From NCBI RefSeq assembly GCF_016107685.1, contig NZ_JABASY010000009.1:1-64000 (forward strand): DNA of 64,000 nucleotides. Reading direction: 5' to 3'. Position 1 is the first letter of the stretch, and each line of letters starts with the position of its first letter. The position numbers and the translations under genes are program-made. Source of the stretch: Brevibacterium yomogidense (GTDB lineage: Bacteria > Actinomycetota > Actinomycetes > Actinomycetales > Brevibacteriaceae). Of this stretch, positions 20,372 to 28,564 are shown one piece after another. A model generated the notes under the pieces. The model was not told where the DNA came from, did not search any database, and saw only the letters and a program-made list of their open reading frames with translations.

Positions 20372-21173
20372 GGGACACCTCACTCTTCTTTGTCTTGCGC
20401 TTAGTGCGCGTATTGGCCAGTAGCAGAAGGGGTGCTGATACTGCTAGAACAATTGTAGAGGCGGCGGAGATCGTGGGGTCGACCTCCTCGGCCACTGACG
20501 CATACATGCGTACAGGCAACGTCTGAAGCATCGGCGACTGTATGAACAGCGACACCACCACCTCGTCAAAGGAAATCACGAACGCGAAAAGTGCGCCCGC
20601 CACAATACCCGGACGGATTATTGGCAGCGTTACCTGCATAAACGTCTTGAATCGGGACGCGCCAAGAATGGCTGCTGCTCGTTCAAGATTGTAGTCAAAT
20701 GAAGACAGGGCCGTGGTGACGTTGGTGACCACGAACGGTATTCCTAAGATTGCGTGGATAACGATGAATCCCAACAAAGTGCCCACCAAATGCCACTGCA
20801 GAAATATCAGGTATGTTGCGACTGCCACCACGATTGAAGGCATAATCAGCGGTCCGAGGAACAGCTGGTGTGCGGCCGGTTTGCCCCGGAATGTCGCTAT
20901 CGAGAGTCCGTACGCAGCCATCGTGCCGAGGACGGTAGCAATAGTCATTGCGACTAATGCAATCAGAAGCGAGTTAAATAGAGAATTGAGCCATCGTGGA
21001 TCACTGAAGAAGTTTTTGTAGTAATCCAAGCTCCACGACTGCGGCGGGAACGCGAAGCTACTCTCGCCGGTGAAACTGATAGGGATGACAATGAGGGTGG
21101 GAACGACAAGCCAGGCTGCGACTAACGCACTGAACGCAATCAGGAAGGATCTGCCGAACGATGGTTTCTCCAT
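20364..21173 (-). CDS. PotC-like ABC transporter permease
   Basis: 269 residues with six hydrophobic segments. The EAA loop region reads ERAAAILGASRFKTFMQVTLPIIRPG, the contact with the ATPase. It fits the PotC/ThiP class of type I importers. It lies four bases after the PotB-like permease and overlaps the ATPase gene, so all three are one unit of the leftward operon. Confidence 0.88.
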   Translation of the reverse strand: MEKPSFGRSFLIAFSALVAAWLVVPTLIVIPISFTGESSFAFPPQSWSLDYYKNFFSDPRWLNSLFNSLLIALVAMTIATVLGTMAAYGLSIATFRGKPAAHQLFLGPLIMPSIVVAVATYLIFLQWHLVGTLLGFIVIHAILGIPFVVTNVTTALSSFDYNLERAAAILGASRFKTFMQVTLPIIRPGIVAGALFAFVISFDEVVVSLFIQSPMLQTLPVRMYASVAEEVDPTISAASTIVLAVSAPLLLLANTRTKRKTKKSEVSHA

Positions 21174-21176
21174 GAT

Positions 21177-22097
21177 TCACCTCCCTCCTATGCTGCTTTG
21201 GCTGTCGGACATCTTTGTCTTGGTCGCTATCCGTACTCCGCCGAGAAGAATCAGAGTCACGGCGATGAGTGCAACAGCGAGGGCTCCTGCGTACCCGAAG
21301 GCGACGAGCTCGTTAATCTGCACAGCGATGTACTGCCCGAACATGGAGTTCTGTGGTGTTCCGATAAGTGCTGGTGTCACGTAGAAGCCGAGGGACAGCA
21401 CGAGAACTAGCGTGGCGCCTGACGCGATACCGGGGAACGAAAGAGGCAGATATATTTTGCGAAATACGGTGAAGGGCTTTGCTCCGAGCGATCGGGAAGC
21501 GTCTAGTAGCCGCAAGTCGATCGCTTTCATATTGGTGTACATCGGCATAACAACGAAAGGTAGCATTACCTGCGCCATAGCGATGACAACGCCAGGGGTT
21601 GTCCCGAGGAGTGTGACAGGACCAAAGCCGAATAGTTCGAATAGACCGCTTACGGGCCCATCATTCTGTAGCAGAACGATCCAAGCGAACGTGCGTGCCA
21701 TGAGGGAAGTCCAGAGTGGGATGAGCACGACTGCGGTGAGAACCATGCGCCAGCGGTCTGTCGCAATACTCATCAGATGGGCGTAGGGGTAAGCGATGAC
21801 AACCGATGTGACGGTTACGATAGCCGCCATGATTACAGTTCGAACGATGACTGTGCTCACGACAGGATCAGTCGCGATTCGGACGTAGTTGCCAAATCCT
21901 GATTCAGGGTCCGTGAATGATCGCCACAGCAGCTCAAGGGCTGGGTAAACGAAGAGGAGAAGTACGAATGCCAGTGGCGGCGCGAGTATCAACAGCCGCA
22001 TACGCCGTGCGCGGCGGTCGCGTTTGACTGAAGAGCTGTCTTCCGTCGCGCGACGGTTCGCCTTCTTATCGTCCCCTGTCGCGGTCGAAGTGGACAC
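21177..22097 (-). CDS. PotB-like ABC transporter permease
   Basis: About 306 residues with a chosen GTG start at 22097, about eight bases after GGGGG. A longer frame begins at 22196, but its extra 33 residues do not look like a transporter N-terminus. A basic cytosolic segment (KRDRRARRMR) precedes the first helix. The EAA loop is LLDASRSLGAKPFTVFRKIY. Six membrane segments. It pairs with the PotC-like permease to form the channel. Confidence 0.85.
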   Translation of the reverse strand: MSTSTATGDDKKANRRATEDSSSVKRDRRARRMRLLILAPPLAFVLLLFVYPALELLWRSFTDPESGFGNYVRIATDPVVSTVIVRTVIMAAIVTVTSVVIAYPYAHLMSIATDRWRMVLTAVVLIPLWTSLMARTFAWIVLLQNDGPVSGLFELFGFGPVTLLGTTPGVVIAMAQVMLPFVVMPMYTNMKAIDLRLLDASRSLGAKPFTVFRKIYLPLSFPGIASGATLVLVLSLGFYVTPALIGTPQNSMFGQYIAVQINELVAFGYAGALAVALIAVTLILLGGVRIATKTKMSDSQSSIGGR

Positions 22098-22258
22098 AGG
22101 TGTCACCCCCAAGTTGTTGCTGGAGAACCCGCAGTGTGAAGCCAGCTCGATCTCGAAGTGTCTGGCGGCGTTGCTGCGGAGGATGTGGTCGAACACGACA
22201 TTGGAGCGACGCGCTCGCTGGACGGGTGAGCGCCCGCATCCCTAAGGCTGTCATCTAC

Positions 22259-23650
22259 TCATGCCGGTGTGTTCAACGTGAACAAACGCTTGTTGACAAA
22301 CTCGTCCATCCCCAGTGGCCCGAGTTCGCGTCCGTAACCAGATCGCTTCACACCGCCGAACGGAAGATCAGCGCCCGCAGTGTGGTAAGCATTTACGTGA
22401 GCCATTCCAACGTTGAGCTGCTGTGCTACTCGTTCCGCCTGTTCAGCGTCTGTAGAGAACACGGATCCGCCTAGTCCATAATCCGAGTCATTTGCGAGCT
22501 CAAGTGCTGCCGTCTCGCTGGAAACTTTGTAGACCATGGCGGCAGGCCCGAATAGTTCTTCCCTATACGCGCGGGCTGATGGCGTGATCCCGGTGATGAC
22601 CGCAGGCTTCACGTAGTACCCAGGGCAGTCTTCGCGGGTGCCTCCTGTGACTACAGTCGCACCGTTGGCGACTGCATCTTGGATCTGACCGAGCAACCGG
22701 TCTGCCGCTGCTTCTGACGATAGCGGAGCAAATCCGTTCGGGGGGCTGTCCATCGGATCCGCGGGGGAGAGCGCTCGAGCTTTGGCGCTGAGTGCATCGA
22801 CAAACTCGTCATAGATGTCCTCCATGACGATTATTCGCTTGTTCGAAACACAAGACTGCCCTGAGTTTGCCATTCGGGCTGACCAGGCAGTCTCCGCAGC
22901 TGCATCGATGTCCTCAGTCGACAGCACAACGTAGGGGTCGGATCCGCCCAGCTCAAGGACAACCTTCTTCAGGTGGCGGCCGGCTTGCTCTGCGACCTGC
23001 GACCCTGCTCGCTCTGACCCAGTCAGAGATATCCCCTGTACGCGAGGATCAGCAATGACTGTGGAAATCTGCTCGTGCGTGGCGAAAAGGTTCTGGTACA
23101 CGCCGGAGGGGACCCCGGCTTCGTCCATAAGATCCTGTATTGCCAAGGCAGAACCTGGACAGATCTCCGCGTGCTTTAGGAGAACGGTATTGCCCAGCAT
23201 CAGATTGGGCGCAGCAAAGCGCGCCACCTGGTAGTACGGATAGTTCCACGGCATGATCCCGAGAAGTAAACCGATCGGTCGACGCTGAAGCACTGCTTTA
23301 GTGCCATCCACATCTTTCAGCTCTTGATCCTGGGTCAGCCGTTCTCCTTCGGTAGCGAAGTACCGTACGATCTGTGCTGAGTATTTGACTTCGCCCACCG
23401 CTTCAGCGTGAGGTTTACCCATCTCCCGGGTCGCGATAGCAGCAAGCTGAGACGCACGCTCATCGAGCAGCGAGGCAAGCCGCTCAAGGATGCTTCCGCG
23501 CTCGGCCATCGAACGCGAAGACCATTCCACATACGACTCGTCCCCCGCCTTGATGGCAGATGACACTTCTTCATCATTCGTGAACCGAAAGGTTTTCTCA
23601 ACCGCGCCGGTGGACGGGTTCTCAATTCGGTACGCTGAGTCTGCAGACAA
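22259..23650 (-). CDS. NAD(P)-dependent aldehyde dehydrogenase (succinate-semialdehyde type)
   Basis: 463 residues. Aldehyde dehydrogenase landmarks are all present: MPWNYPYYQ, GSERAGSQVAEQAG, the catalytic Glu in LELGGSDPYV and the nucleophile in NSGQSCVSNKR. The C-terminal FGGVKRSGYGRELGPLGMDEF is typical of the succinate-semialdehyde group. It would oxidise an aldehyde made from the imported compound, for example after amine removal. It lies in the transporter operon between the helical-toroid gene and the PotB-like gene, and may be distinct from a housekeeping gabD. Confidence 0.9.
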   Translation of the reverse strand: MSADSAYRIENPSTGAVEKTFRFTNDEEVSSAIKAGDESYVEWSSRSMAERGSILERLASLLDERASQLAAIATREMGKPHAEAVGEVKYSAQIVRYFATEGERLTQDQELKDVDGTKAVLQRRPIGLLLGIMPWNYPYYQVARFAAPNLMLGNTVLLKHAEICPGSALAIQDLMDEAGVPSGVYQNLFATHEQISTVIADPRVQGISLTGSERAGSQVAEQAGRHLKKVVLELGGSDPYVVLSTEDIDAAAETAWSARMANSGQSCVSNKRIIVMEDIYDEFVDALSAKARALSPADPMDSPPNGFAPLSSEAAADRLLGQIQDAVANGATVVTGGTREDCPGYYVKPAVITGITPSARAYREELFGPAAMVYKVSSETAALELANDSDYGLGGSVFSTDAEQAERVAQQLNVGMAHVNAYHTAGADLPFGGVKRSGYGRELGPLGMDEFVNKRLFTLNTPA

Positions 23651-23698
23651 GCCCTGTTCCTTCCGTGGAGTATTCTTTATCGAATGGACTATTACGCT

Positions 23699-24754
23699 TT
23701 ACCGGAGCGCGTCCTCAATCTCATTCAACAGCGCCACAAACTCAGACGTCACCTCGATCTGGCGCGACATATCCTGAGAGTCTTCGACCCAAGATCCTGT
23801 AGCGCCCTGCAAGGTGACCAAGGATTCACCAACAGCTCGAGCAATGTCCTGGTACTTCGAATCGCCCGTGATCCGGTACACGTAGGCGGCACCCCAGCCA
23901 ACCTTTCCAGATTGAGGAGTACTGAACCGATCCTCGGCAAAGAATTCGATCGCATCCAAGTAGCCGCACGCCACTTGTAGATACTTATCGTTTCCGGTTA
24001 CCTCGTATAGTTTCGCAAGGAACGACGCTGCGATACCGACCTGGAAGTACTTCTGTTTCGTCGCATTGGCGATGATCATGAAGGCATCAGCTACGTCCTC
24101 GCTGAAATCCGTCACCAGACCGTCGTGATCGTGCCACTGGAAGTAGACACCGTTCGACACGCTCGGTTGCGCCTCCCACATTCTGCAAAGGAGGTCACCT
24201 GCCATCTGAGCTTCACGCAAACGCCCCGTAGCGAGACACGCATGGCCACTCATTGAAGTGCACAGGAGATCTGTAGTACCAGGCACTAAACCAGATGTGT
24301 AAACCCCGCCGTCCTGTTCACTCGGGGAAGGAACGCTCTGGTCCGGCGTAACACGATAGAAGCCTCCACCATCGAACCTAAGCTCGAGCAGCCGCTCGAC
24401 GGCTCGGTGAGCGAGATCGTAGTCCCCAAGCCGTTGCGCGCCCACGATAAGCCAAGCGTTCGCGTAGGTGGCGTTGTGGGCCTGCGTACCGCGCCCATCC
24501 GCCCCTGCGAAATCTCCAATCGAAGTCAGCGCATTCTCCCGCACCCAGGAGAGCAACTGCTTCCCCGCGGCGCCTTCGCCCGCGCTAGAGAACGCAAGCG
24601 GCGATTTGAAGTAGGTCGCCAAAGTGTTGTCGGTGTCCTTGAGTGCGCCATCGGAACGCTGCTGCTCGAGAAGCCACTGCGCTCCCCGATCGCGTGCGCG
24701 GCGTACCTGACTGCGGGATTCCTTGAGTTGGGTTGATTCGTGAGTAGCGGTCAC
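23699..24754 (-). CDS. Helical-toroid protein (six-hairpin or terpenoid-cyclase-like fold)
   Basis: 351 residues without signal peptide. Repeated alpha-helical pairs such as GAQWLLEQQRSDGALKD, YANAWLIVGAQRLGDYDLAH, FLAKLYEVTGNDKYLQVACG and YVYRITGDSKYQDIARAVG suggest an alpha/alpha barrel, as in six-hairpin glycosidases, N-acylglucosamine epimerases or prenyltransferase-like proteins. Aromatic and His-rich loops (YFQWHDHDG) may be the pocket. Its exact family and reaction are not recognised. The stop overlaps the oxidoreductase gene by four bases, so it works in the same pathway; a carbohydrate-related step is an inference. Confidence 0.7.
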   Translation of the reverse strand: MTATHESTQLKESRSQVRRARDRGAQWLLEQQRSDGALKDTDNTLATYFKSPLAFSSAGEGAAGKQLLSWVRENALTSIGDFAGADGRGTQAHNATYANAWLIVGAQRLGDYDLAHRAVERLLELRFDGGGFYRVTPDQSVPSPSEQDGGVYTSGLVPGTTDLLCTSMSGHACLATGRLREAQMAGDLLCRMWEAQPSVSNGVYFQWHDHDGLVTDFSEDVADAFMIIANATKQKYFQVGIAASFLAKLYEVTGNDKYLQVACGYLDAIEFFAEDRFSTPQSGKVGWGAAYVYRITGDSKYQDIARAVGESLVTLQGATGSWVEDSQDMSRQIEVTSEFVALLNEIEDALR

Positions 24755-25770
24755 GAGAGCATCTCCTCGATCAGGACTGGCTGTCCGGTTTTTGCGGATT
24801 TCTCAATAGCCACGAGCGTCGCAGTGTTCATCAAACCGTCGTATCCGGTTACCGACGGCGCCACTCCTTCGCGGATACAATCAATAAAATGATTGATCGA
24901 TACGTGCCGCGCGGTAATGTCCGCGCGAGCGCCGTCAGGAACTTCAGTTCCAATTTCGGTGCTTTTCACGACGAGGTCCGTGGGCGATTGCTTGACTTCA
25001 ACCGACTCATTTGCTCCATAAATGATCATGTCGGTCTCGTTTGTGCTGGATCCGCCCGCTGGCAGGACCCAGGAGTTCTCCATCTGGATCCACGCTCCGT
25101 TATCGAACTGAATCATCGACTGGAAAAAGTCTTCCGTGTCAGGCCCCTTTGCTCGCAAAATATTGGATTCGGATGCAGCAAAGACCTTAACGGGATCCGA
25201 GCCAAGGATGTATCGAAGGAGGTCCAAGGTGTGGGTTCCAATGAACCACAGAACGTTTGACTGACCCGACCAGCTCAGCATCTCAAGAGGAACGCTCTGC
25301 TTATTGCTCATCCTGATGCGGCCATGCACAGGGTTTCCGAACGACTCTTGGCTGACAGCTACTCTTGCCTCTCGATAACCAATGCCCCACCGGTGCTGGA
25401 AGTCGACCATGAGGTGGGCACCGGAAGACTCCTGGGCCTTGACCATCGCCTGACAGTCCGCCACATTCGTTGCCATTGGCTTCTGCACGAGAACATGCTT
25501 GCCGTGTTCCAACGAAATCACGACTGGATCGCGGTGAGCAAAGTCGGGAGTTGCAATCCCAACAGCATCGATATCCGCAGTACGGAACATTTCATTGATA
25601 TCTGAGAACGACCGAGGGATGTTGTGTTTGTCGGCTACAGCCCGAGCCTGCTCGCCGTTTAGGTCGCAGACCGCCTCGATCGAGACATTCGGGTTCTTTT
25701 GCCAGGCGGCAATCATGACCTGGCCCCATCGGCCGGCGCCTATGATCGCAGTTTTTACTATTTCGTTCAC
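24751..25770 (-). CDS. Gfo/Idh/MocA-family oxidoreductase
   Basis: 339 residues. The N-terminal Rossmann domain begins TAIIGAGRWGQ, followed by the family motif HVLVQKPMATNVADC where Lys of the EKP-like motif is kept. The C-terminal part is the usual alpha/beta domain. Members oxidise or epimerise sugars, inositols or biliverdin using NAD(P). Here it is encoded with the toroid protein (four-base overlap) and a solute importer, so it probably acts on the imported compound or its product. Confidence 0.88.
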   Translation of the reverse strand: MNEIVKTAIIGAGRWGQVMIAAWQKNPNVSIEAVCDLNGEQARAVADKHNIPRSFSDINEMFRTADIDAVGIATPDFAHRDPVVISLEHGKHVLVQKPMATNVADCQAMVKAQESSGAHLMVDFQHRWGIGYREARVAVSQESFGNPVHGRIRMSNKQSVPLEMLSWSGQSNVLWFIGTHTLDLLRYILGSDPVKVFAASESNILRAKGPDTEDFFQSMIQFDNGAWIQMENSWVLPAGGSSTNETDMIIYGANESVEVKQSPTDLVVKSTEIGTEVPDGARADITARHVSINHFIDCIREGVAPSVTGYDGLMNTATLVAIEKSAKTGQPVLIEEMLS

Positions 25771-25874
25771 AGTCTTCCCTTTAATATTCTATTGATCGCG
25801 TTACAGTGACTAGTTTCTTGCCGAATGAGGTACCGCATGCGGGCGCGACGGCCGGCTTTCCCACTACTGGGTCG

Positions 25875-26918
25875 TCAGCGGTTTACCCAGGCCGTCCAGC
25901 GCTCAGTTGCTTCGTCTCGATTCTCGCCCCACCATTCGTCATTGCGGGTGATGGTGGTTCCTTCGGACTTCTCTTCAGTGTTCAGGAACTCCTCGATTTC
26001 AGGAGCGTCGGAGGTCGGGACGTTTTCGTTGACAGGCGTGATGGGCATAACCTCAGCAAGGGCTGCCTGGCTCGTTTCGTCGAGGATCGCGTTGATCAAT
26101 TCGTATGCCGCATCCTGGTTAGGGGCGCCCTTAACGATCCCGAGTGCGTCGCTGTAAGCAATCGGCTGATTCCATACGACTTCGATGTCAGGACCTTTCT
26201 CTTGTGCTCCGGCGAGCCGTGTCGGCCAGGCCAGCATCATGTCGACGGTCCCGTTCGCGAGTGCAGTCTGCTGCTCGGCTCCCGTGGAGAAGAAGTGCAG
26301 ATTGCCTCGGATTCCGTCGAGGGTTTCGAAGGCCTTGTCGTAATCAATGGGGTAGAGATCATCAGGCTCAACGCCTGCCCCGAGCAAAGCTGTTTCGAGG
26401 CCCATGTCCTTTGGGTAGTTCATGATTCCACGCTCACCAGGGAACTCGGGATCATAGTAATCCTCCCAGCCAGTCGGTGGATTGTCTCCGTAGGTGTCCG
26501 CGTTATATGCAAGAACAAAGTTCGACTGGAGGAATGGAACGCCACACTTATTGGCGCTATCGAGATTCACGCCATCTGATTCGATGCGATCGAAATCGAT
26601 TTCCTCATAGAGGACTCCACACTGTTCGATGGTGTCGTAAGGGGCGGAATGAAAGACGTCCCACATGGGGTTTTCTGATTCCGTCATAGCAATGAGCTTG
26701 GCGCGATCGTTCGGAGTTTCCTCCAGGACCTCTATTCCGCTCTCAGCCAGCGTTTCGTAAGCGCTGGCCTGTAAGGCTTCGGTCGTAGTCCCGCCGGTTG
26801 TGGCGAAAACGACCTGGCTGCTGTCTCCTGACCCGATGCCTCCCCCACATGCGGTGAGCGTCATCGCGACTACGGCTCCAGCGGCTGCCAAGGGCAATGC
26901 TTTGCGGTTTCTCATCAT
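25875..26918 (-). CDS. ABC transporter extracellular solute-binding lipoprotein (PotD-like)
   Basis: 347 residues from ATG 26918 (GGGAG site). A lipoprotein signal ends at the lipobox LTAC, followed by GGGIGSG. The mature part resembles family 1 or spermidine/putrescine-type binding proteins: VFATTGGTTTEALQ, MWDVFHSAPYD, NGTVDMMLAWPTRL. The first gene of the leftward operon, 104 bases before the oxidoreductase gene. The ligand cannot be set: no clear diagnostic acidic polyamine-binding residues could be assigned. Confidence 0.85.
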   Translation of the reverse strand: MMRNRKALPLAAAGAVVAMTLTACGGGIGSGDSSQVVFATTGGTTTEALQASAYETLAESGIEVLEETPNDRAKLIAMTESENPMWDVFHSAPYDTIEQCGVLYEEIDFDRIESDGVNLDSANKCGVPFLQSNFVLAYNADTYGDNPPTGWEDYYDPEFPGERGIMNYPKDMGLETALLGAGVEPDDLYPIDYDKAFETLDGIRGNLHFFSTGAEQQTALANGTVDMMLAWPTRLAGAQEKGPDIEVVWNQPIAYSDALGIVKGAPNQDAAYELINAILDETSQAALAEVMPITPVNENVPTSDAPEIEEFLNTEEKSEGTTITRNDEWWGENRDEATERWTAWVNR

Positions 26919-27156
26919 TGAGATGTCTCCCTGCACTACATTCGTAATATTGCGCTCAGTGCGCGACTGATAACAGGGCGTGTTAATGTGTGAGCTTTGG
27001 GGAGCCCTCTGCCCTGTGCGAGGCACAGTGTGTCTCTGACGCACGGTCGACGAGAGTTGTCCGCGGCGTCACGTTTCGTTGACTCTACTCGTCTCTCGGC
27101 GGAGCCGAAATACGTCATCGTACGTACCCGACGACTGATGGCGGCTTGGTTAGCTG

Positions 27157-27168
27157 TACTATTGCGGC
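27157..27168 (+). promoter_or_regulatory. Possible promoter -10 of the LuxR-type gene (leaderless)
   Basis: TACTAT at 27157-27162 lies only seven bases before ATG 27169, and no ribosome site precedes the ATG. This fits a leaderless transcript, common in Actinobacteria. No good -35 is visible. Confidence 0.35.
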
Positions 27169-28110
27169 ATGATTAGCTTGCAGGGTGCGACGTCTGCCAT
27201 CCGTATGGCCCAGGCGGCGGCCAGGCCGGCGGTTGATATCAAGACGCGTGCGTCTGACGTTGTCGATGAACTGAAGGGTGTTGTTGGGTACGCAGGAGCA
27301 CTGCTGGCTCGTTGGGACCCCACGCGGAGCCACCATCTGCCACTTGCGGTCTCCCGGTACGAGGACTCAGTGGCTGAGGCCGTGGTCTCGGGGGCATATG
27401 TCTCTGACCCGAAATGGCACAAGATGCAACAGCGCCGTTCGCCCGTGCGCTGGATAGATGTGCCAGGACAGTCGTCGTCACCGTTCTTCCGCGATGTTCT
27501 TCGGCCACATGGTCTGTACGAAGGACTTACTGTTCCCCTGTACTCCCCCACTAGCTACGTCGGCATGCTGGCACTAAACGTAGACTCTTACACGCCCCCA
27601 AGTGAAGACGTAGTCGCGCTTCTCGAAGCGTGCGTCCCGTCGTTGTCGGCGTTGGTGGAGTCTGCAGGGCAAGGGGGGCTTCTGATTGCCTCCGATGGGA
27701 CCGTCGGAGGTTATGTCGATGGTGAAGTGCCAGACGGCCTCATAGACGCGGCACAGGGACTTGTTCGGAGTGGTCGCTCCCCGAGCAAGTTCATGGTCAA
27801 AGGGACCGGTCGCACCGTGTTCCCGGCGGAGATTGTTCCGTGTGGTGCGGCAGCCGAATCCCAGCACCTGGTGAGTTGGCGCCGAGGTTCCCTACCGTAT
27901 GGATTGTCAGCTCGGGAGCTTGATGTGGTCTCGGGCTTAGTCGCTGGGTTAAGTAACCGAGAGATCTCAGCCAGGCACGGGATTAGCCACCGGACAGTGT
28001 CGACACATGTTGAACGGATCTTGCACAAGTTCAGCGCCAGTTCGCGTACTGCAGTCGCATCGATCGCAATCGGGGAGGGTATCTACGTGCCGTCTGCCAC
28101 AGACGGGTGA
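27169..28110 (+). CDS. LuxR-family transcriptional regulator with GAF-like sensor
   Basis: 313 residues. The middle part (about 60-165) resembles a GAF domain (LPLAVSRYEDS, YEGLTVPLYSPTSYVGML). The C-terminus is a LuxR-type helix-turn-helix: LSARELDVVSGLVAGLSNREISARHGISHRTVSTHVERIL. It is divergent from the solute-binding-protein operon, with a 250-base shared region, so it most likely senses the substrate and controls the operon. Neighbouring genes look less GC-rich than the conjugation genes, suggesting separate acquisition. Confidence 0.85.
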   Translation: MISLQGATSAIRMAQAAARPAVDIKTRASDVVDELKGVVGYAGALLARWDPTRSHHLPLAVSRYEDSVAEAVVSGAYVSDPKWHKMQQRRSPVRWIDVPGQSSSPFFRDVLRPHGLYEGLTVPLYSPTSYVGMLALNVDSYTPPSEDVVALLEACVPSLSALVESAGQGGLLIASDGTVGGYVDGEVPDGLIDAAQGLVRSGRSPSKFMVKGTGRTVFPAEIVPCGAAAESQHLVSWRRGSLPYGLSARELDVVSGLVAGLSNREISARHGISHRTVSTHVERILHKFSASSRTAVASIAIGEGIYVPSATDG

Positions 28111-28153
28111 ACGGACCGCGGCCACAAATTGCTGCGGACGCGTTCGGTCCATC

Positions 28154-28564
28154 TCAGTTGAGCTTGAACAGGTCTGGGACCGTCAACGGCGAATGCGGCA
28201 ATGGCTCCGGCATATCCCTTTCGCCATCTGGGTCCGTCTTGTTCGGATCGTAAGTGTGGAACGGTCCGGCAGGATCGAGGATGACCCGCATCATCGGGTC
28301 CAGGTAGTCGCGGAAGAACGCCACAATCCCCGGCCCACCTTCCAGACGCATCTTCTCCCACGACGCCCACAGCGCCTCCAAACGCATGACGACCTCCGAG
28401 TACCGCCACCACTGCGGGTCCCAGCGGAACTGCGACACGTCCCGCAGCGGCCGCGAGTAGTTCGGCAGGAGCCAATCGGTCACCCACGCATCCAGAGACG
28501 AGTAAAGCGGCTCAAACGCTGGTGGCTCCTCGACTGGTTCTTCCGTCTCGAAGTCATCGGACAT
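28154..28564 (-). CDS. DUF4913 domain protein
   Basis: 136 residues. The family signature is clear: PLYSSLDAWVTDWLLPNY, RWDPQWWRYSEVVMRLEALW, MMRVILDPAGPF. DUF4913 genes accompany conjugation clusters in Actinobacteria; the function is unknown. It overlaps the coupling-protein gene by 11 bases and is the last gene of the leftward T4SS operon. Confidence 0.85.
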   Translation of the reverse strand: MSDDFETEEPVEEPPAFEPLYSSLDAWVTDWLLPNYSRPLRDVSQFRWDPQWWRYSEVVMRLEALWASWEKMRLEGGPGIVAFFRDYLDPMMRVILDPAGPFHTYDPNKTDPDGERDMPEPLPHSPLTVPDLFKLN

